Shown here piece after piece: positions 5,148-13,988 of a stretch of DNA of 19,490 nucleotides. The DNA lies in the NCBI GenBank assembly GCA_033763355.1, contig JANRKT010000271.1:1-19490 (forward strand), written 5' to 3'. A program made the translations under genes and the position numbers. The notes below the pieces were generated by a model. It saw only the letters and a program-made list of their open reading frames with translations, searched no databases and was not told the origin of the DNA. Numbering within the stretch: position 1 is the stretch's first letter; every line of letters starts with the position of its first letter. Origin of the DNA: JANRKT01 sp033763355 (GTDB lineage Bacteria > Bacteroidota > Bacteroidia > Chitinophagales > Chitinophagaceae).

Positions 5148-5962
5148 TAACCCGTCATCGCACTCTGCTTCATACTGGCAGCGGTTTCCTTCCCAAGGTA
5201 TTTTTCCGCCATCCAGTGAATAACATAAACTACCGGGGTAAACAAAATGGCAATTAAAAATTTATAGGCATAAGCAGTAAATGCCCATGCCATAGTTTGG
5301 CCAACCGGCACACCCCGGAACAATGTAAACGCCACATATGTCACCACCACGCTGTCAATAAACTGCGATACCAGCGTACTCACTGTTGCCCTTGCCCAGA
5401 TGGCTTTCTCACCTGTTAAAACTTTAATGCGGCGGAAAACAAGCGCATCAATCAGCTGGCCTAAAATAAAAGCCGTAAGCGAACCCACAATGATATTCAT
5501 GCCCTGCCCGAATATGGCCTTAAAAGCAGCCTGCATATCAGGCACACCATCATTGGCATAAGAGCTGAGCCAGAAACCGGTATCAGGCGACATACGGATG
5601 GCGAAATAAAAAACAAAAAAAGCAAATGTGATTAACGCCACAGTAAGAAATGTAAGAAAGCGTACACCTTTTACACCATAATACTCATTTATTATATCAG
5701 TCATTACAAATACCACCGGCCAGGGCAAAACACCTACTGATAAACTAAAAGATAAATGTTCGCTCCCAAAAAGTGAGAAATCAGCCTTGGGGTAACCAAA
5801 TGTGTCTTCAAGCGAAAAAATCTTTACACCAATAATTTCTGCGATGATGGCATTGGCTATAAAAAAACCGCCCAGGATAATAAACAAACGGGTGGGCCTG
5901 TCTTTGATAATGTTGTGGATCATGCTGAAAAAAGCTGATTGAAAAATGTCAGGTTTAAACAA
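5144..5962 (-). CDS. yhhQ: Queuosine precursor transporter (YhhQ/VUT family)
   Basis: 272 residues, an integral membrane protein of the VUT family (formerly DUF165); E. coli YhhQ takes up preQ0/preQ1 for tRNA queuosine synthesis. About six hydrophobic helices are visible, starting with RLFIILGGFFIANAIIAEIIGVKIF (about 25-49). Other family features are PWPVVFVMTDIINEYYGVKGVR, with the characteristic TDIINEYYG, the charged SYAND region, and SQFIDSVVVTYVAF in the C-terminal half. The first ATG (5962) adds MFKPDIFQSAFFS; the second, Met14 at 5923 (MIHNIIKDRPTRLF), looks closer to the usual N-terminus, so the true protein may be 259 residues. No preQ1 riboswitch was recognised in the leader. Confidence 0.88.
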   Translation of the reverse strand: MFKPDIFQSAFFSMIHNIIKDRPTRLFIILGGFFIANAIIAEIIGVKIFSLEDTFGYPKADFSLFGSEHLSFSLSVGVLPWPVVFVMTDIINEYYGVKGVRFLTFLTVALITFAFFVFYFAIRMSPDTGFWLSSYANDGVPDMQAAFKAIFGQGMNIIVGSLTAFILGQLIDALVFRRIKVLTGEKAIWARATVSTLVSQFIDSVVVTYVAFTLFRGVPVGQTMAWAFTAYAYKFLIAILFTPVVYVIHWMAEKYLGKETAASMKQSAMTGY

Positions 5963-6032
5963 AAACTAATCTCAATATAACAAAAACTTTCAGCTGTGGT
6001 TCTGCTTTCTGTTTCAAAAATTACTGAGGTAT

Positions 6033-6058
6033 AATTGCAGGCCTGCAATTTGCAAATT
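6033..6058. promoter_or_regulatory. Overlapping perfect palindromes between yhhQ and the glycan operon
   Basis: AATTGCAGGCCTGCAATT (6033-6050) is a perfect 18-bp palindrome. It overlaps a second perfect 12-bp palindrome, AATTTGCAAATT (6047-6058). They lie mid-way in the 131-bp divergent spacer and about 35 bp before the YfhO start codon. Dyad symmetry of this length is typical of dimeric regulator operators. It could also be a protein-independent cruciform or a repeat. No candidate regulator gene is adjacent. Confidence 0.45.
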
Positions 6059-6093
6059 AGCCTTAATTTGCCGCATAAATTTTTACTGATAAA

Positions 6094-8583
6094 ATGAAAA
6101 ACCTCAGTTTTAAAGCGCTGTTACCGCATCTTGTTGCTGTTACCTCTTTTGTGATTGTAGCCGTCATCTATTGTAAGCCCGCCCTTGAAGGCAAGGTGCT
6201 GCAGCAAAGTGATATCATCCACTGGAAAGGAATGGCCAAAGACATACAGGATTACCGTGCCACCCACAATGGCGTTGCCCCTTTGTGGACCACCAATATG
6301 TTCAGCGGCATGCCCGGTTACCAGATAGCAGGCAATAACAACAACTATATATCTTATTACGCCAACGAAATTTTTTCTCTTTTCATTCCCAAACCATTCC
6401 GGTTTTTTATTCTTGCCTGCCTTGGTTTTTATTTTTTATGCATCGTCCTGCGCATCAATCCCTGGCTGGGCATAACGGGGGCCATTGCTTATGCCTATGC
6501 ATCTTATAGTCCCATTATTATTTCTGTAGGACATGAAACCAAAATGCTTTCAATGGCTTATGTGCCTGCCGTGCTCGGCGGGCTGATTATGATATTCGAC
6601 AAGCGGTATTGGTCAGGGGCTGCTTTTACTGCACTGTTCAGTTCTATACTTGTTTTTCATAACCACTACCAGATTGTTTATTATTTCCTCCTCATTGCCG
6701 TGTTTGTTACAGCGGCCTATGTTGTAAAATGGATAAAGGAAAAGCAATACAAACACATGGTAACTGCAGCAGCATTTGCAATAGTTGCAGGACTGATTGG
6801 TGTACTGAGCAATGCAGTTACACTGTTTACAACATATGATTATTCCAAAGCCACTATCCGCGGCGGGCAGGCTTCTTTGAATGTAAAAGACAGCATCAAT
6901 GCAACAAAACAGAAAGGGGGCCTTGATACGGGTTATGCATTTCTGTACGGCAGTTATGGCGTAGCAGAAACATTTACACTGATGGTGCCTGATATTTATG
7001 GCGGAGGGCCGCATCCTTTGGGCGAAGAATCAAAACTTGTTGAAGTAATGGGTGAGAAAGGCTTACCTCCTCAATTAGCTAACCAGTTGTATTCATCGTT
7101 TCCTGCCTATTGGGGCAATCAGCCGGGTCATTCAGGGCCTGTGTATCTCGGCGCTGTAATTTGTTTCCTGTTCATCTTCGGAATGGCTTATATCAAAAGC
7201 CATCACAAATGGTGGATTGCAGTAGTATCATTATTGGCCATTATGATGTCGTGGGGTAAAAACTTTGCAGCTTTCAACACTTTTATTTTTGAGTACCTGC
7301 CAATGTACAACAAGTTCAGGGCGCCTGCCATGATACTCGTTATCACACAACTTACTTTCCCGCTGCTTGCTGTATTGGGCGTACAGCAATTTTTGTTTGG
7401 CAAAGACGACAAAACCTATCTCTGGAAAAAATTAAAACTGGCAGGTTTGATTACAACCGGCGTTTTTGCAGTGTTATTCCTCTTATACATCAGCTTTGAT
7501 TATAAAAACGACAGGGATAAGTTTATACAGCAGCAACTCACACAGATGTCTAACGGTGACAGCAGCCTCGGAAGGGATATTGTGAATGCTGCTGCCGATG
7601 ACAGAAAGGGCCTTTTTGGTAAAGACCTGTTCAGGTCCTTCTTTTTTATTGGCGCATCATTCCTGCTTTTATTTCTGTATGCAAGAAACAAACTGAAAGC
7701 AACACCTGTCATCATCGGGTTATTACTGCTGAGCTCAATTGATGTGCTGGCTGTTGGCAAACGATACCTTGCCAATGATAATTTTATGGAACCCGAAGAT
7801 TCGGATGGGGTTTTTCTGCCCACACCTGCAGATGCTGAAATAAAAAAAGATACTGAAGCCAATTACCGTGTATTTAATTTAACACAGGACCCGTTTAATG
7901 ATGCCATTACAGCTTATCACCACAAATCAATAGGCGGTTATCATGCCGCCAAACTAAGCATTTACCAGGATTTGATAGAGAACCAGCTGAGCAAACAACC
8001 CATGAACATGCCGGTGCTGGATATGCTCAATACAAAATATGTTATTACCACAGATTCTGCCGGAAGGCTTTTACCGCAGCGCAACCCCGGCGCTTTGGGC
8101 AGTGCGTGGCTGGTAAAAAGCATCAGTTTTGTGAAAGATGCAAAAGCAGAAATGAGGGCCCTTGACAACTTCAATCCCAAGGAAAGTGCAATTGTGCAGG
8201 AATCATTTAAACCGTCTGTTCCTTTTATGCCGCAATGGGATTCTGCCGGAACAATTCAACTGGTTAAGAATGACAATGACATTGTTACCTATTCCTTCAA
8301 TGCTTCAACCAACCAGTTTGCCGTATTCAGCGAAGTATATTACGACAGGGGATGGAAAGCCTTTGTTGATGGCAAAGAAACGCCTATTGTAAAAGTGAAT
8401 TATGTTTTACGTGGGCTCTCTGTGCCGGCAGGCAAACACAACATTGAATTCCGTTTTGAACCATCATCGTACAAAACAGGTAAACAGCTTACAGGCATTT
8501 CTCAATTACTGATACTCGGAATATTAATTACAGGTATTTTTCTTGAATACCGCCGTTCAAAAAAGCCTGTAAACAAAGCCTGA
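6094..8583 (+). CDS. YfhO-family integral membrane protein (putative GT-C-type glycosyltransferase)
   Basis: 829 residues. YfhO-family proteins are large polytopic membrane proteins with a GT-C-like layout, implicated in transferring sugars from lipid carriers to surface polymers such as lipoteichoic acid in Gram-positives; the Bacteroidota role is not defined. TM1 is at about 13-29. An extracytoplasmic loop follows with LQQSDIIHWKGMAKDI and TTNMFSGMPGYQI, the conserved first-loop region with acidic residues. About a dozen further hydrophobic segments run to about residue 560. The soluble C-terminal part ends in the family hallmark YYDRGWKAFVDGKETPIVKVNYVLRGL before the last helix (about 803-820). 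It heads the glycan operon, and the next gene starts one base after its stop. Confidence 0.87.
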   Translation: MKNLSFKALLPHLVAVTSFVIVAVIYCKPALEGKVLQQSDIIHWKGMAKDIQDYRATHNGVAPLWTTNMFSGMPGYQIAGNNNNYISYYANEIFSLFIPKPFRFFILACLGFYFLCIVLRINPWLGITGAIAYAYASYSPIIISVGHETKMLSMAYVPAVLGGLIMIFDKRYWSGAAFTALFSSILVFHNHYQIVYYFLLIAVFVTAAYVVKWIKEKQYKHMVTAAAFAIVAGLIGVLSNAVTLFTTYDYSKATIRGGQASLNVKDSINATKQKGGLDTGYAFLYGSYGVAETFTLMVPDIYGGGPHPLGEESKLVEVMGEKGLPPQLANQLYSSFPAYWGNQPGHSGPVYLGAVICFLFIFGMAYIKSHHKWWIAVVSLLAIMMSWGKNFAAFNTFIFEYLPMYNKFRAPAMILVITQLTFPLLAVLGVQQFLFGKDDKTYLWKKLKLAGLITTGVFAVLFLLYISFDYKNDRDKFIQQQLTQMSNGDSSLGRDIVNAAADDRKGLFGKDLFRSFFFIGASFLLLFLYARNKLKATPVIIGLLLLSSIDVLAVGKRYLANDNFMEPEDSDGVFLPTPADAEIKKDTEANYRVFNLTQDPFNDAITAYHHKSIGGYHAAKLSIYQDLIENQLSKQPMNMPVLDMLNTKYVITTDSAGRLLPQRNPGALGSAWLVKSISFVKDAKAEMRALDNFNPKESAIVQESFKPSVPFMPQWDSAGTIQLVKNDNDIVTYSFNASTNQFAVFSEVYYDRGWKAFVDGKETPIVKVNYVLRGLSVPAGKHNIEFRFEPSSYKTGKQLTGISQLLILGILITGIFLEYRRSKKPVNKA

Positions 8584-8584
8584 T

Positions 8585-9712
8585 ATGGCTAACGTGCTGA
8601 GTGTTGTCTGGTACAAAGTTCTGCCCGCAAAGTTTGGCGGGCAAAAAGGCATCGCCTGTTTCAATGAATTTCTATCGGCCCACCACAACATTGTTTGCAC
8701 ATGCAGTTGCAACAACCAGCCTTCGGGAAAAGAACCCTACAAAGTTTTGCCTGTATTACCTGCTTCACGTACACAGGTAATCAATCCATTTGCATGGCGG
8801 AAAATCATCAGCATCGCAAAAAAAGAAAATTGTTCACATGTTATTATTGAGCATTGCTATTATGGGCTTTTGGGAATTTTCCTGAAACATTTTTACAGTA
8901 AAAAACTCATCGTTCATTCACATAATATAGAATACCTGCGTTTTAGAACCATTGGCAAATGGTGGTGGTTTATATTGCGTCTCCTTGAAAAAAGAACACA
9001 CAGGGCTGCAGACCTGAACCTTTTTAAAACAAAAGAAGACCTTGATTATGCTGCTGCATATTTCGGGCTTAACCCTTCAGCATGTATTGTGGTGCCTTAT
9101 GGTTTAATGTTGTCAGCAGTTCCTTCACCGGAAAAAAAAACCGCTGCAAGGTTAATAGTAAGCAGGCAGCACCACATTCAGCAGGCAGCGAAAATTATTT
9201 TATTTAACGGCACACTGGATTATGAACCCAATGCCAATGCAGTAAGGCTGATTGTAAACACACTGGTCCCCCTTTTGCTTCAAAAAAACAATACTGCTTT
9301 TAAAGTCATCGTTTGCGGGAGGAATATATACAGCGGTTTTGAAGACCTGCAGCAACTGAAACACGAATGTTATATTAATGCCGGGTTAGTTGAAGATATT
9401 GAGCCTTATTTCCTGGCGGCAGATGTATTCATCAATCCTGTACTGGAAGGGGGCGGCATTAAAGTAAAAGTAATGGAGGCCCTTGCATACAATGTGCCTG
9501 TGGTTTCAACTGAAAGCGGGGCAAGAGGCATCAGCCTTCAGCTTGCAGGTGAAAAATTAAAATTGGTAAAAGACGGCGACTGGGAAGAATTTTGCAGGCA
9601 AATCATCCTGCAATCTGATAATCGCACTGATACTCCTGAAGATTTTTTCAATCAGTATCACTGGAGTGAAATCATTAAACCCGTAGCTGAAAGAATAAAT
9701 GAGCTGAAATAG
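8585..9712 (+). CDS. Glycosyltransferase, GT4-like (GT-B fold)
   Basis: 375 residues. The N-terminal Rossmann-like half contains VWYKVLPAKFGGQKGI (about 8-23), an acceptor-side Gly-rich loop, and VHSHNIEYLRFR. The C-terminal half carries ILFNGTLDYEPNANAVRLI, YFLAADVFINPVLEGGGIKVKVMEALAYNVPVVSTESGARGI. The nucleotide-sugar-binding acidic residue is in the GGGIKVKVME segment (E298). This is the GSGTR/KVLEA subtype rather than the strict EX7E form. No signal peptide or membrane helix is seen, so it should act at the inner face of the inner membrane using a nucleotide sugar. Donor and acceptor are unknown. The next gene begins 15 bp downstream. Confidence 0.88.
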   Translation: MANVLSVVWYKVLPAKFGGQKGIACFNEFLSAHHNIVCTCSCNNQPSGKEPYKVLPVLPASRTQVINPFAWRKIISIAKKENCSHVIIEHCYYGLLGIFLKHFYSKKLIVHSHNIEYLRFRTIGKWWWFILRLLEKRTHRAADLNLFKTKEDLDYAAAYFGLNPSACIVVPYGLMLSAVPSPEKKTAARLIVSRQHHIQQAAKIILFNGTLDYEPNANAVRLIVNTLVPLLLQKNNTAFKVIVCGRNIYSGFEDLQQLKHECYINAGLVEDIEPYFLAADVFINPVLEGGGIKVKVMEALAYNVPVVSTESGARGISLQLAGEKLKLVKDGDWEEFCRQIILQSDNRTDTPEDFFNQYHWSEIIKPVAERINELK

Positions 9713-9727
9713 TTTTTAATTTGTTGT

Positions 9728-10561
9728 ATGGATTCTCCCCTGGTCAGTGTAATTCTTCCGGCTTACAACAGTGAAAGGTTTTTACATAAAGCCATTGAAA
9801 GCATTTTGAACCAGGCTTACCGCAATTTTGAATTACTGCTCATCAATGACGGTTCAACTGATTCAACAAGACAGATCATGCAATCGTACAGCGATGAAAG
9901 GGTCCGCATTATTGATAACCCGGGGAACAAAGGCCTTGTATATTCATTCAACACCGGCATAGAGCAGGCCAAAGGGAAATACATTGCCAGGATGGATGCC
10001 GATGACATCTCTTATCCTGAAAGGTTTGCTGCGCAGGTTGACTGGCTTGAAAGGAATTCATCCACTTCAATAGTCGCTGCTTACATTGAATTTATTGATG
10101 AAGAGGATAAACCTGCAGGTATCTGGCCCCTTGACAGGAAGGTAAACACTTATAAAGAAATCAGGCACATGCTGCCCCGGGAAAATTGTATTGCGCATCC
10201 CACGGTTATGGGCAGGGCCGGAATCTTCAGGCAATTCAGGTATATGCCATACCAGAAAACCGAAGATTATGATCTGTGGCTGAGGATAGCAAATGCGGAT
10301 TTGGTTATTGAGAAAATCCCGCAGGTGTTGCTGAAATACAGGGTTCACCAAAGTTCTTATACCTCTTCAAAACTCAGAAAAAGGAACAACCCTTCATGGC
10401 AGGTTTTTATGGGAAAGTACAGGTTTGTGATTTACGAACTTAAAGAAGCTAATTTTAATTCGTTTATTTTACAGGTAATCTTTTATTCAATTAAGGATAT
10501 AATAACTGCATCCTGGAAAGAAATTAAATTTTTACTTAAATTAAACAGGTCACAACCATAA
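9728..10561 (+). CDS. Glycosyltransferase family 2 (GT-A fold)
   Basis: 277 residues. The GT2 domain is in the first two thirds: VSVILPAYNSERFLHKAIESIL (6-27), LLINDGSTDST (37-47) for nucleotide binding, ARMDADDISYPERF with the metal-binding DAD at 90-92, and TEDYDLWLRI with the likely catalytic ED at 179-180. The C-terminus (about 240-270) has an amphipathic, Phe/Ile-rich stretch that could touch the membrane. It resembles sugar transferases of O-antigen and capsule loci. Its TAA shares one base with the ATG of the next gene (TAATG), a classic coupling arrangement. The sugar is unknown. Confidence 0.92.
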   Translation: MDSPLVSVILPAYNSERFLHKAIESILNQAYRNFELLLINDGSTDSTRQIMQSYSDERVRIIDNPGNKGLVYSFNTGIEQAKGKYIARMDADDISYPERFAAQVDWLERNSSTSIVAAYIEFIDEEDKPAGIWPLDRKVNTYKEIRHMLPRENCIAHPTVMGRAGIFRQFRYMPYQKTEDYDLWLRIANADLVIEKIPQVLLKYRVHQSSYTSSKLRKRNNPSWQVFMGKYRFVIYELKEANFNSFILQVIFYSIKDIITASWKEIKFLLKLNRSQP

Positions 10562-11772
10562 TGTATACCCTGTTTATCATAAAAAGAATTATTGAAGACA
10601 TCTTTATTTACCTATTTGTATTATTTGGCCGTATCAAAGCATCATTAAATAAAAAAATAAAAGAGGAGTACAGGATATTTTTCTTTTTTCCCTTTTATCA
10701 TATAGGCGGTGCAGAAAAAGTTCATTTTTCCATAGCGCAGGCAACAGGCGGTAGTGATTGTATTATTTTCTTTACAAGAAAATCACAGAATGACCTTTAT
10801 TATGATGAATTCAAAAAGTCAGGCTGCAGGTTAATTGACATTTCCCGGTTTACAGATAATAAATGGCTTTATTTCAATAATCTTTTTTTCAGGGGCATTA
10901 TCAGTTATTATATCAATTCTCAAAAAAAGAAACCTGTTGTTTTTAACGGGCAATGCAATTTTGCCTATAAATTATCTCCGTGGCTGAGAAAAGATATAAA
11001 GCAGTATGAACTTATTCATTCCTTTAATACTTTCTCATGGATCAGGATACCATTTTTACCGTTTATTAATAAGTCGGTAATGATAAGCAGGGTAAGAATA
11101 GAAGACCACCTGAAACAATACAGTAAGCTCAAAATACCCGTTAGTTATAAAGAAAGAATCGCTTATATCATCAATGGTATTGAAATACCATTCCCGGCCC
11201 CGCAAAAAAACTATTTTACTGATACATTAAAAGTAGTGTACGTAGGTCGGGGTACAGAAGAAAAACGTGTGCACCTGATTGCAGAAATAGCTGAAAAATG
11301 CAGTCAGCAAAAAATAAATGCAGAATTTTCCTTCGTTGGTGAAGTGAAAGGTTCTGTGCCGGAACAATTTCATTCTTACTGTAATTTTTATGGAAACATT
11401 TCTGACAGAGAGAAGTTAAGTAAAATTTATAACGAGTCGCATATACTGATAATGGCATCAACAACCGAAGGCTTTCCGATGGCCGTAATGGAAGCCATGG
11501 CCTATGGCCTTGCAATATTATCTACTGATGTGGGAGATTTGAAAGTTCATATTGAAAACGGGAAAAATGGCTTTCTTGTAAGCGATAATGAAACTGAGGG
11601 TTCAATTGTAAGCGAAAGTGTGAAATACATTGATGGGTTATTCAATAACCGGGAACTTTTACAGGCAATTGGCCGGAATAATATTGAATATGCAAATCAA
11701 AACTTCAGTATAAAACAATTTAACATTGCATACAGAAACCTGTTGAATGAAAATGGGGAATGGAATAAATAA
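10561..11772 (+). CDS. Glycosyltransferase family 4 with hydrophobic N-terminus
   Basis: 403 residues. A hydrophobic segment (about 3-25, FIIKRIIEDIFIYLFVLFGRI) precedes the GT4 fold and may anchor it to the inner membrane. FPFYHIGGAEKVHFSIA (about 44-60) is the usual GT4 first loop (GGAE). The C-terminal domain has VVYVGRGTEEKRVHLI and the EX7E motif EGFPMAVMEAMAYG (E303 and E311), followed by DVGDLKVHIENGKNGFLV. The first two thirds are clearly A+T-richer than the neighbours: sampled 60-base rows hold 14 to 22 G+C, against 29-30 in the conserved C-terminal region and in purB. That fits weaker constraint or horizontal origin. The end overlaps the next gene. Confidence 0.9.
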   Translation: MYTLFIIKRIIEDIFIYLFVLFGRIKASLNKKIKEEYRIFFFFPFYHIGGAEKVHFSIAQATGGSDCIIFFTRKSQNDLYYDEFKKSGCRLIDISRFTDNKWLYFNNLFFRGIISYYINSQKKKPVVFNGQCNFAYKLSPWLRKDIKQYELIHSFNTFSWIRIPFLPFINKSVMISRVRIEDHLKQYSKLKIPVSYKERIAYIINGIEIPFPAPQKNYFTDTLKVVYVGRGTEEKRVHLIAEIAEKCSQQKINAEFSFVGEVKGSVPEQFHSYCNFYGNISDREKLSKIYNESHILIMASTTEGFPMAVMEAMAYGLAILSTDVGDLKVHIENGKNGFLVSDNETEGSIVSESVKYIDGLFNNRELLQAIGRNNIEYANQNFSIKQFNIAYRNLLNENGEWNK

Positions 11773-13075
11773 AAAAATCCTTATCATCACCTACTACTGG
11801 CCGCCCAGCGGGGGCGCGGCGGTGCAGCGATGGCTTTCGCTTGCCAATGAGCTGACCAGGCTGGGCTGGGAAGTTTTTTTGCTTACAGTTGATAAAAAAT
11901 ATGCCACTTACCAGCTCTTCGATGAAAGCCTCGAAAAGGAAATAGACAAAAACATTAAAGTGTTCACCACAAAAACAGCTGAACCCTTTGGCTTATATAA
12001 ATTTTTATTCGGAAAGAAAAGCATCCCCAAACCGGCTTTTGCAAACGAAACCAATCCTTCACCTGTTAAAAAGATTTCCCGTTTCATCCGCGGCAATTTT
12101 TTTATACCTGACCCCCGTAAAGGATGGACGCCTTATGCAGTAAAAAAAGCGACTGAACTGATAAAAGAAAACAAAATCCCGGTTGTTGTTACTGCAGGGC
12201 CGCCCCACTCCACCCATTTTACCGGCAAGAAACTGAAAGAACAACTGAATATAAAATGGGTAGCCGATTTTCACGACCTGTGGACAGATGTGATTTACTA
12301 CGACATGCTTTATCACCTGCCTTTTGTAAAAAAAATTGATAAAAAACTGGAAAAACAGATCCTTGAATCAGCTGATAAGATTATTACAGTTGGTGAAGAG
12401 TACAAAAAGAAACTCCTGAGCAAAACCAAAATTATAAATGAAGATAAAATCCACCTCAGCCGTATCGGGTACGATGGTCATCTCTTCAGCGACAACAGAA
12501 AAACTTCACAAAGCACTTTTACAATAACTTATGCAGGCAGTATGGCGGATTTTTATAAGCCTGAAGTATTTTTCATTGCCCTTGCCGAAACAGTAAAAAA
12601 ATTTCCGCACACAACTTTTAAAATCAAATTTGTGGGTGTTGTATCGGCAGGCATAAAGCAATTCATCATTTCGCTGGGTCTTGGAAACATACTTGAAGAA
12701 ACGGGGTACCTGCCGCATCATGAAGCGGTAAAAGAAATATCGGCATCAACAGTTCTATTGCTGGTAAATCCCGTAACAAAAGATGAAGCCATGGTAATAC
12801 CCGGGAAAATATACGAATACCTTGCAGCGGGCAAGCCCATTATCAACATTACAAAACCTGAAGCCGAAACTGCCGCATTGATAGAAAAAAATAAAGCAGG
12901 TGAAACTTTTGACCGCAATAACCCGGAAGAAATTGCAACATACCTTGAAGAACTGGGGCAGAAGTGGGAAGCTGAGAAATCGCTTGATATGGTTACAGCA
13001 GGCGTAAAGAAATATTCAAGGTCTGAAATAGCGGTGAAATTGAGTGAAAATTTGCTTTTGCCGCTGATAAGTTAA
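11747..13075 (+). CDS. Glycosyltransferase family 4 (WbuB-like)
   Basis: 442 residues. The N-terminus KILIITYYWPPSGGAAVQRWLSLANEL is the typical start of WbuB/L-fucosamine-type GT4 enzymes. The middle has VVVTAGPPHSTHFTGKKLKEQLNIKWVADFHDLW, with AGPPHS and DFHDLW conserved in that subgroup. The C-terminal sugar-nucleotide segment is DEAMVIPGKIYEYLAAGKPIIN, with the acidic E357 in PGKIYEYLAAGKP. The ATG codons at 11747 and 11753 both lie inside the end of the previous gene (overlap 26 or 20 bp), so either start gives coupled translation. It is the last gene of the operon; mqnA ends convergently seven bases away. Confidence 0.9.
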   Translation: MKMGNGINKKILIITYYWPPSGGAAVQRWLSLANELTRLGWEVFLLTVDKKYATYQLFDESLEKEIDKNIKVFTTKTAEPFGLYKFLFGKKSIPKPAFANETNPSPVKKISRFIRGNFFIPDPRKGWTPYAVKKATELIKENKIPVVVTAGPPHSTHFTGKKLKEQLNIKWVADFHDLWTDVIYYDMLYHLPFVKKIDKKLEKQILESADKIITVGEEYKKKLLSKTKIINEDKIHLSRIGYDGHLFSDNRKTSQSTFTITYAGSMADFYKPEVFFIALAETVKKFPHTTFKIKFVGVVSAGIKQFIISLGLGNILEETGYLPHHEAVKEISASTVLLLVNPVTKDEAMVIPGKIYEYLAAGKPIINITKPEAETAALIEKNKAGETFDRNNPEEIATYLEELGQKWEAEKSLDMVTAGVKKYSRSEIAVKLSENLLLPLIS

Positions 13076-13082
13076 AAAGTCA

Positions 13083-13868
13083 TTATCTCCGGGCAGCAGG
13101 TACACCCGGCATTTCATTTTTCAGGCGGCTTAACTGGAAAAGGAACTCTTCCATTCCAACCTTCTTTCTTTCATCAAAATTATAATTGATGAAGTGGGAA
13201 TAATATCTTTTCAGGTCAAACAATTCACTGGGGTTCTCTTTAAGTACTTCATCAATATGCTGCAGGCCCATCCCATTGGCATCATTGAATTGCCTGATAA
13301 AATCGGGGCTAAGCGGTTTGTTGCTTACCCATGCTGCAAATACAAAATTCAGTCCCGTATAATCTTTCCACGCCTCTCCCAAATCATAAATAAAAGTGGA
13401 AACACGGCGTTGTTCAAAAGCCCTGTCGCCGATAACGAGTCCAGCTGTTGTGCCGCCAATAAGGTGCCGGTACTCCTCCCCTTCTGTATCCCTGATTTCA
13501 GGTGAAAGCTTCCAGTAATTCTTAAGCAATATCCTGGCAAGTGCCGCTGATGTACGTGACTGGTAATCCAGCAAAACAGTTTTTACTTCCTGCAATGGCG
13601 CCTCACTGAACAAACATACTGAAGCGACGGGGCCGTCGCAACCAATACAATAATCAGTAATGATATGCTGCTCTTTTAATTCAGGGATCACAGCAACCGG
13701 TACCAACCCCGCATCAATTTTATCTTCTGATAGCAATGTGGCTATCTTTGCCGGGTAATCAAGCACCATTTCAATACTGTTGCCGATCCCGGATTTACTG
13801 ATACCATACAGCAATGGCTTTGTGTTAAGGTAACTTACTGCCCCAATCCTTATTTTACTTCCCGCCAT
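13083..13868 (-). CDS. mqnA: Chorismate dehydratase / menaquinone biosynthesis protein MqnA
   Basis: MqnA removes water from chorismate to give 3-enolpyruvyl-benzoate, the first step of the futalosine route to menaquinone. The family start KIRIGAVSYLNTKPLLYGI is clear, followed by KIDAGLVPVAVIPEL, LLDYQSRTSAALARILLKNYW and GLVIGDRAF. Periplasmic-binding-protein-like MqnA enzymes are about 260-280 residues. I choose the ATG at 13868 (MAGSKIRIGAV, 261 residues). An upstream in-frame ATG at 13925 would add a Ser-rich MNFFSGSLSSSEAISTDPF tail without family resemblance, but it cannot be excluded. Other futalosine genes are not in the window. It implies menaquinone-based respiration. Confidence 0.88.
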   Translation of the reverse strand: MAGSKIRIGAVSYLNTKPLLYGISKSGIGNSIEMVLDYPAKIATLLSEDKIDAGLVPVAVIPELKEQHIITDYCIGCDGPVASVCLFSEAPLQEVKTVLLDYQSRTSAALARILLKNYWKLSPEIRDTEGEEYRHLIGGTTAGLVIGDRAFEQRRVSTFIYDLGEAWKDYTGLNFVFAAWVSNKPLSPDFIRQFNDANGMGLQHIDEVLKENPSELFDLKRYYSHFINYNFDERKKVGMEEFLFQLSRLKNEMPGVPAARR

Positions 13869-13976
13869 GAAGGGATCTGTTGAAATTGCCTCAGATGATG
13901 ACAAGCTTCCTGAAAAAAAGTTCATAGTTGTGGATGAGATGATGCCTTAATGGCCCTGTTTTAAAAAATTTTCATG

Positions 13977-13984
13977 TAGGTTTG
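13977..13984 (+). promoter_or_regulatory. -7 promoter element of purB
   Basis: TAGGTTTG matches TAnnTTTG exactly. A transcription start about seven bases later (near 13991) would leave a 24-nt leader before the purB ATG at 14015. The bases at the -33 position read CTG (G at 13958), one off the TTG core. This location also argues against translation starting at the in-frame TTG at 13982, which lies inside the element. Confidence 0.5.
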
Positions 13985-13988
13985 GGCG

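Noticed and set aside
5963..6093. preQ1 riboswitch in the leader of the yhhQ-type gene
   Set aside because: Read on the minus strand, I could not find the short hairpin followed by the A-rich tail with its pseudoknot partner. A covariance search would decide.
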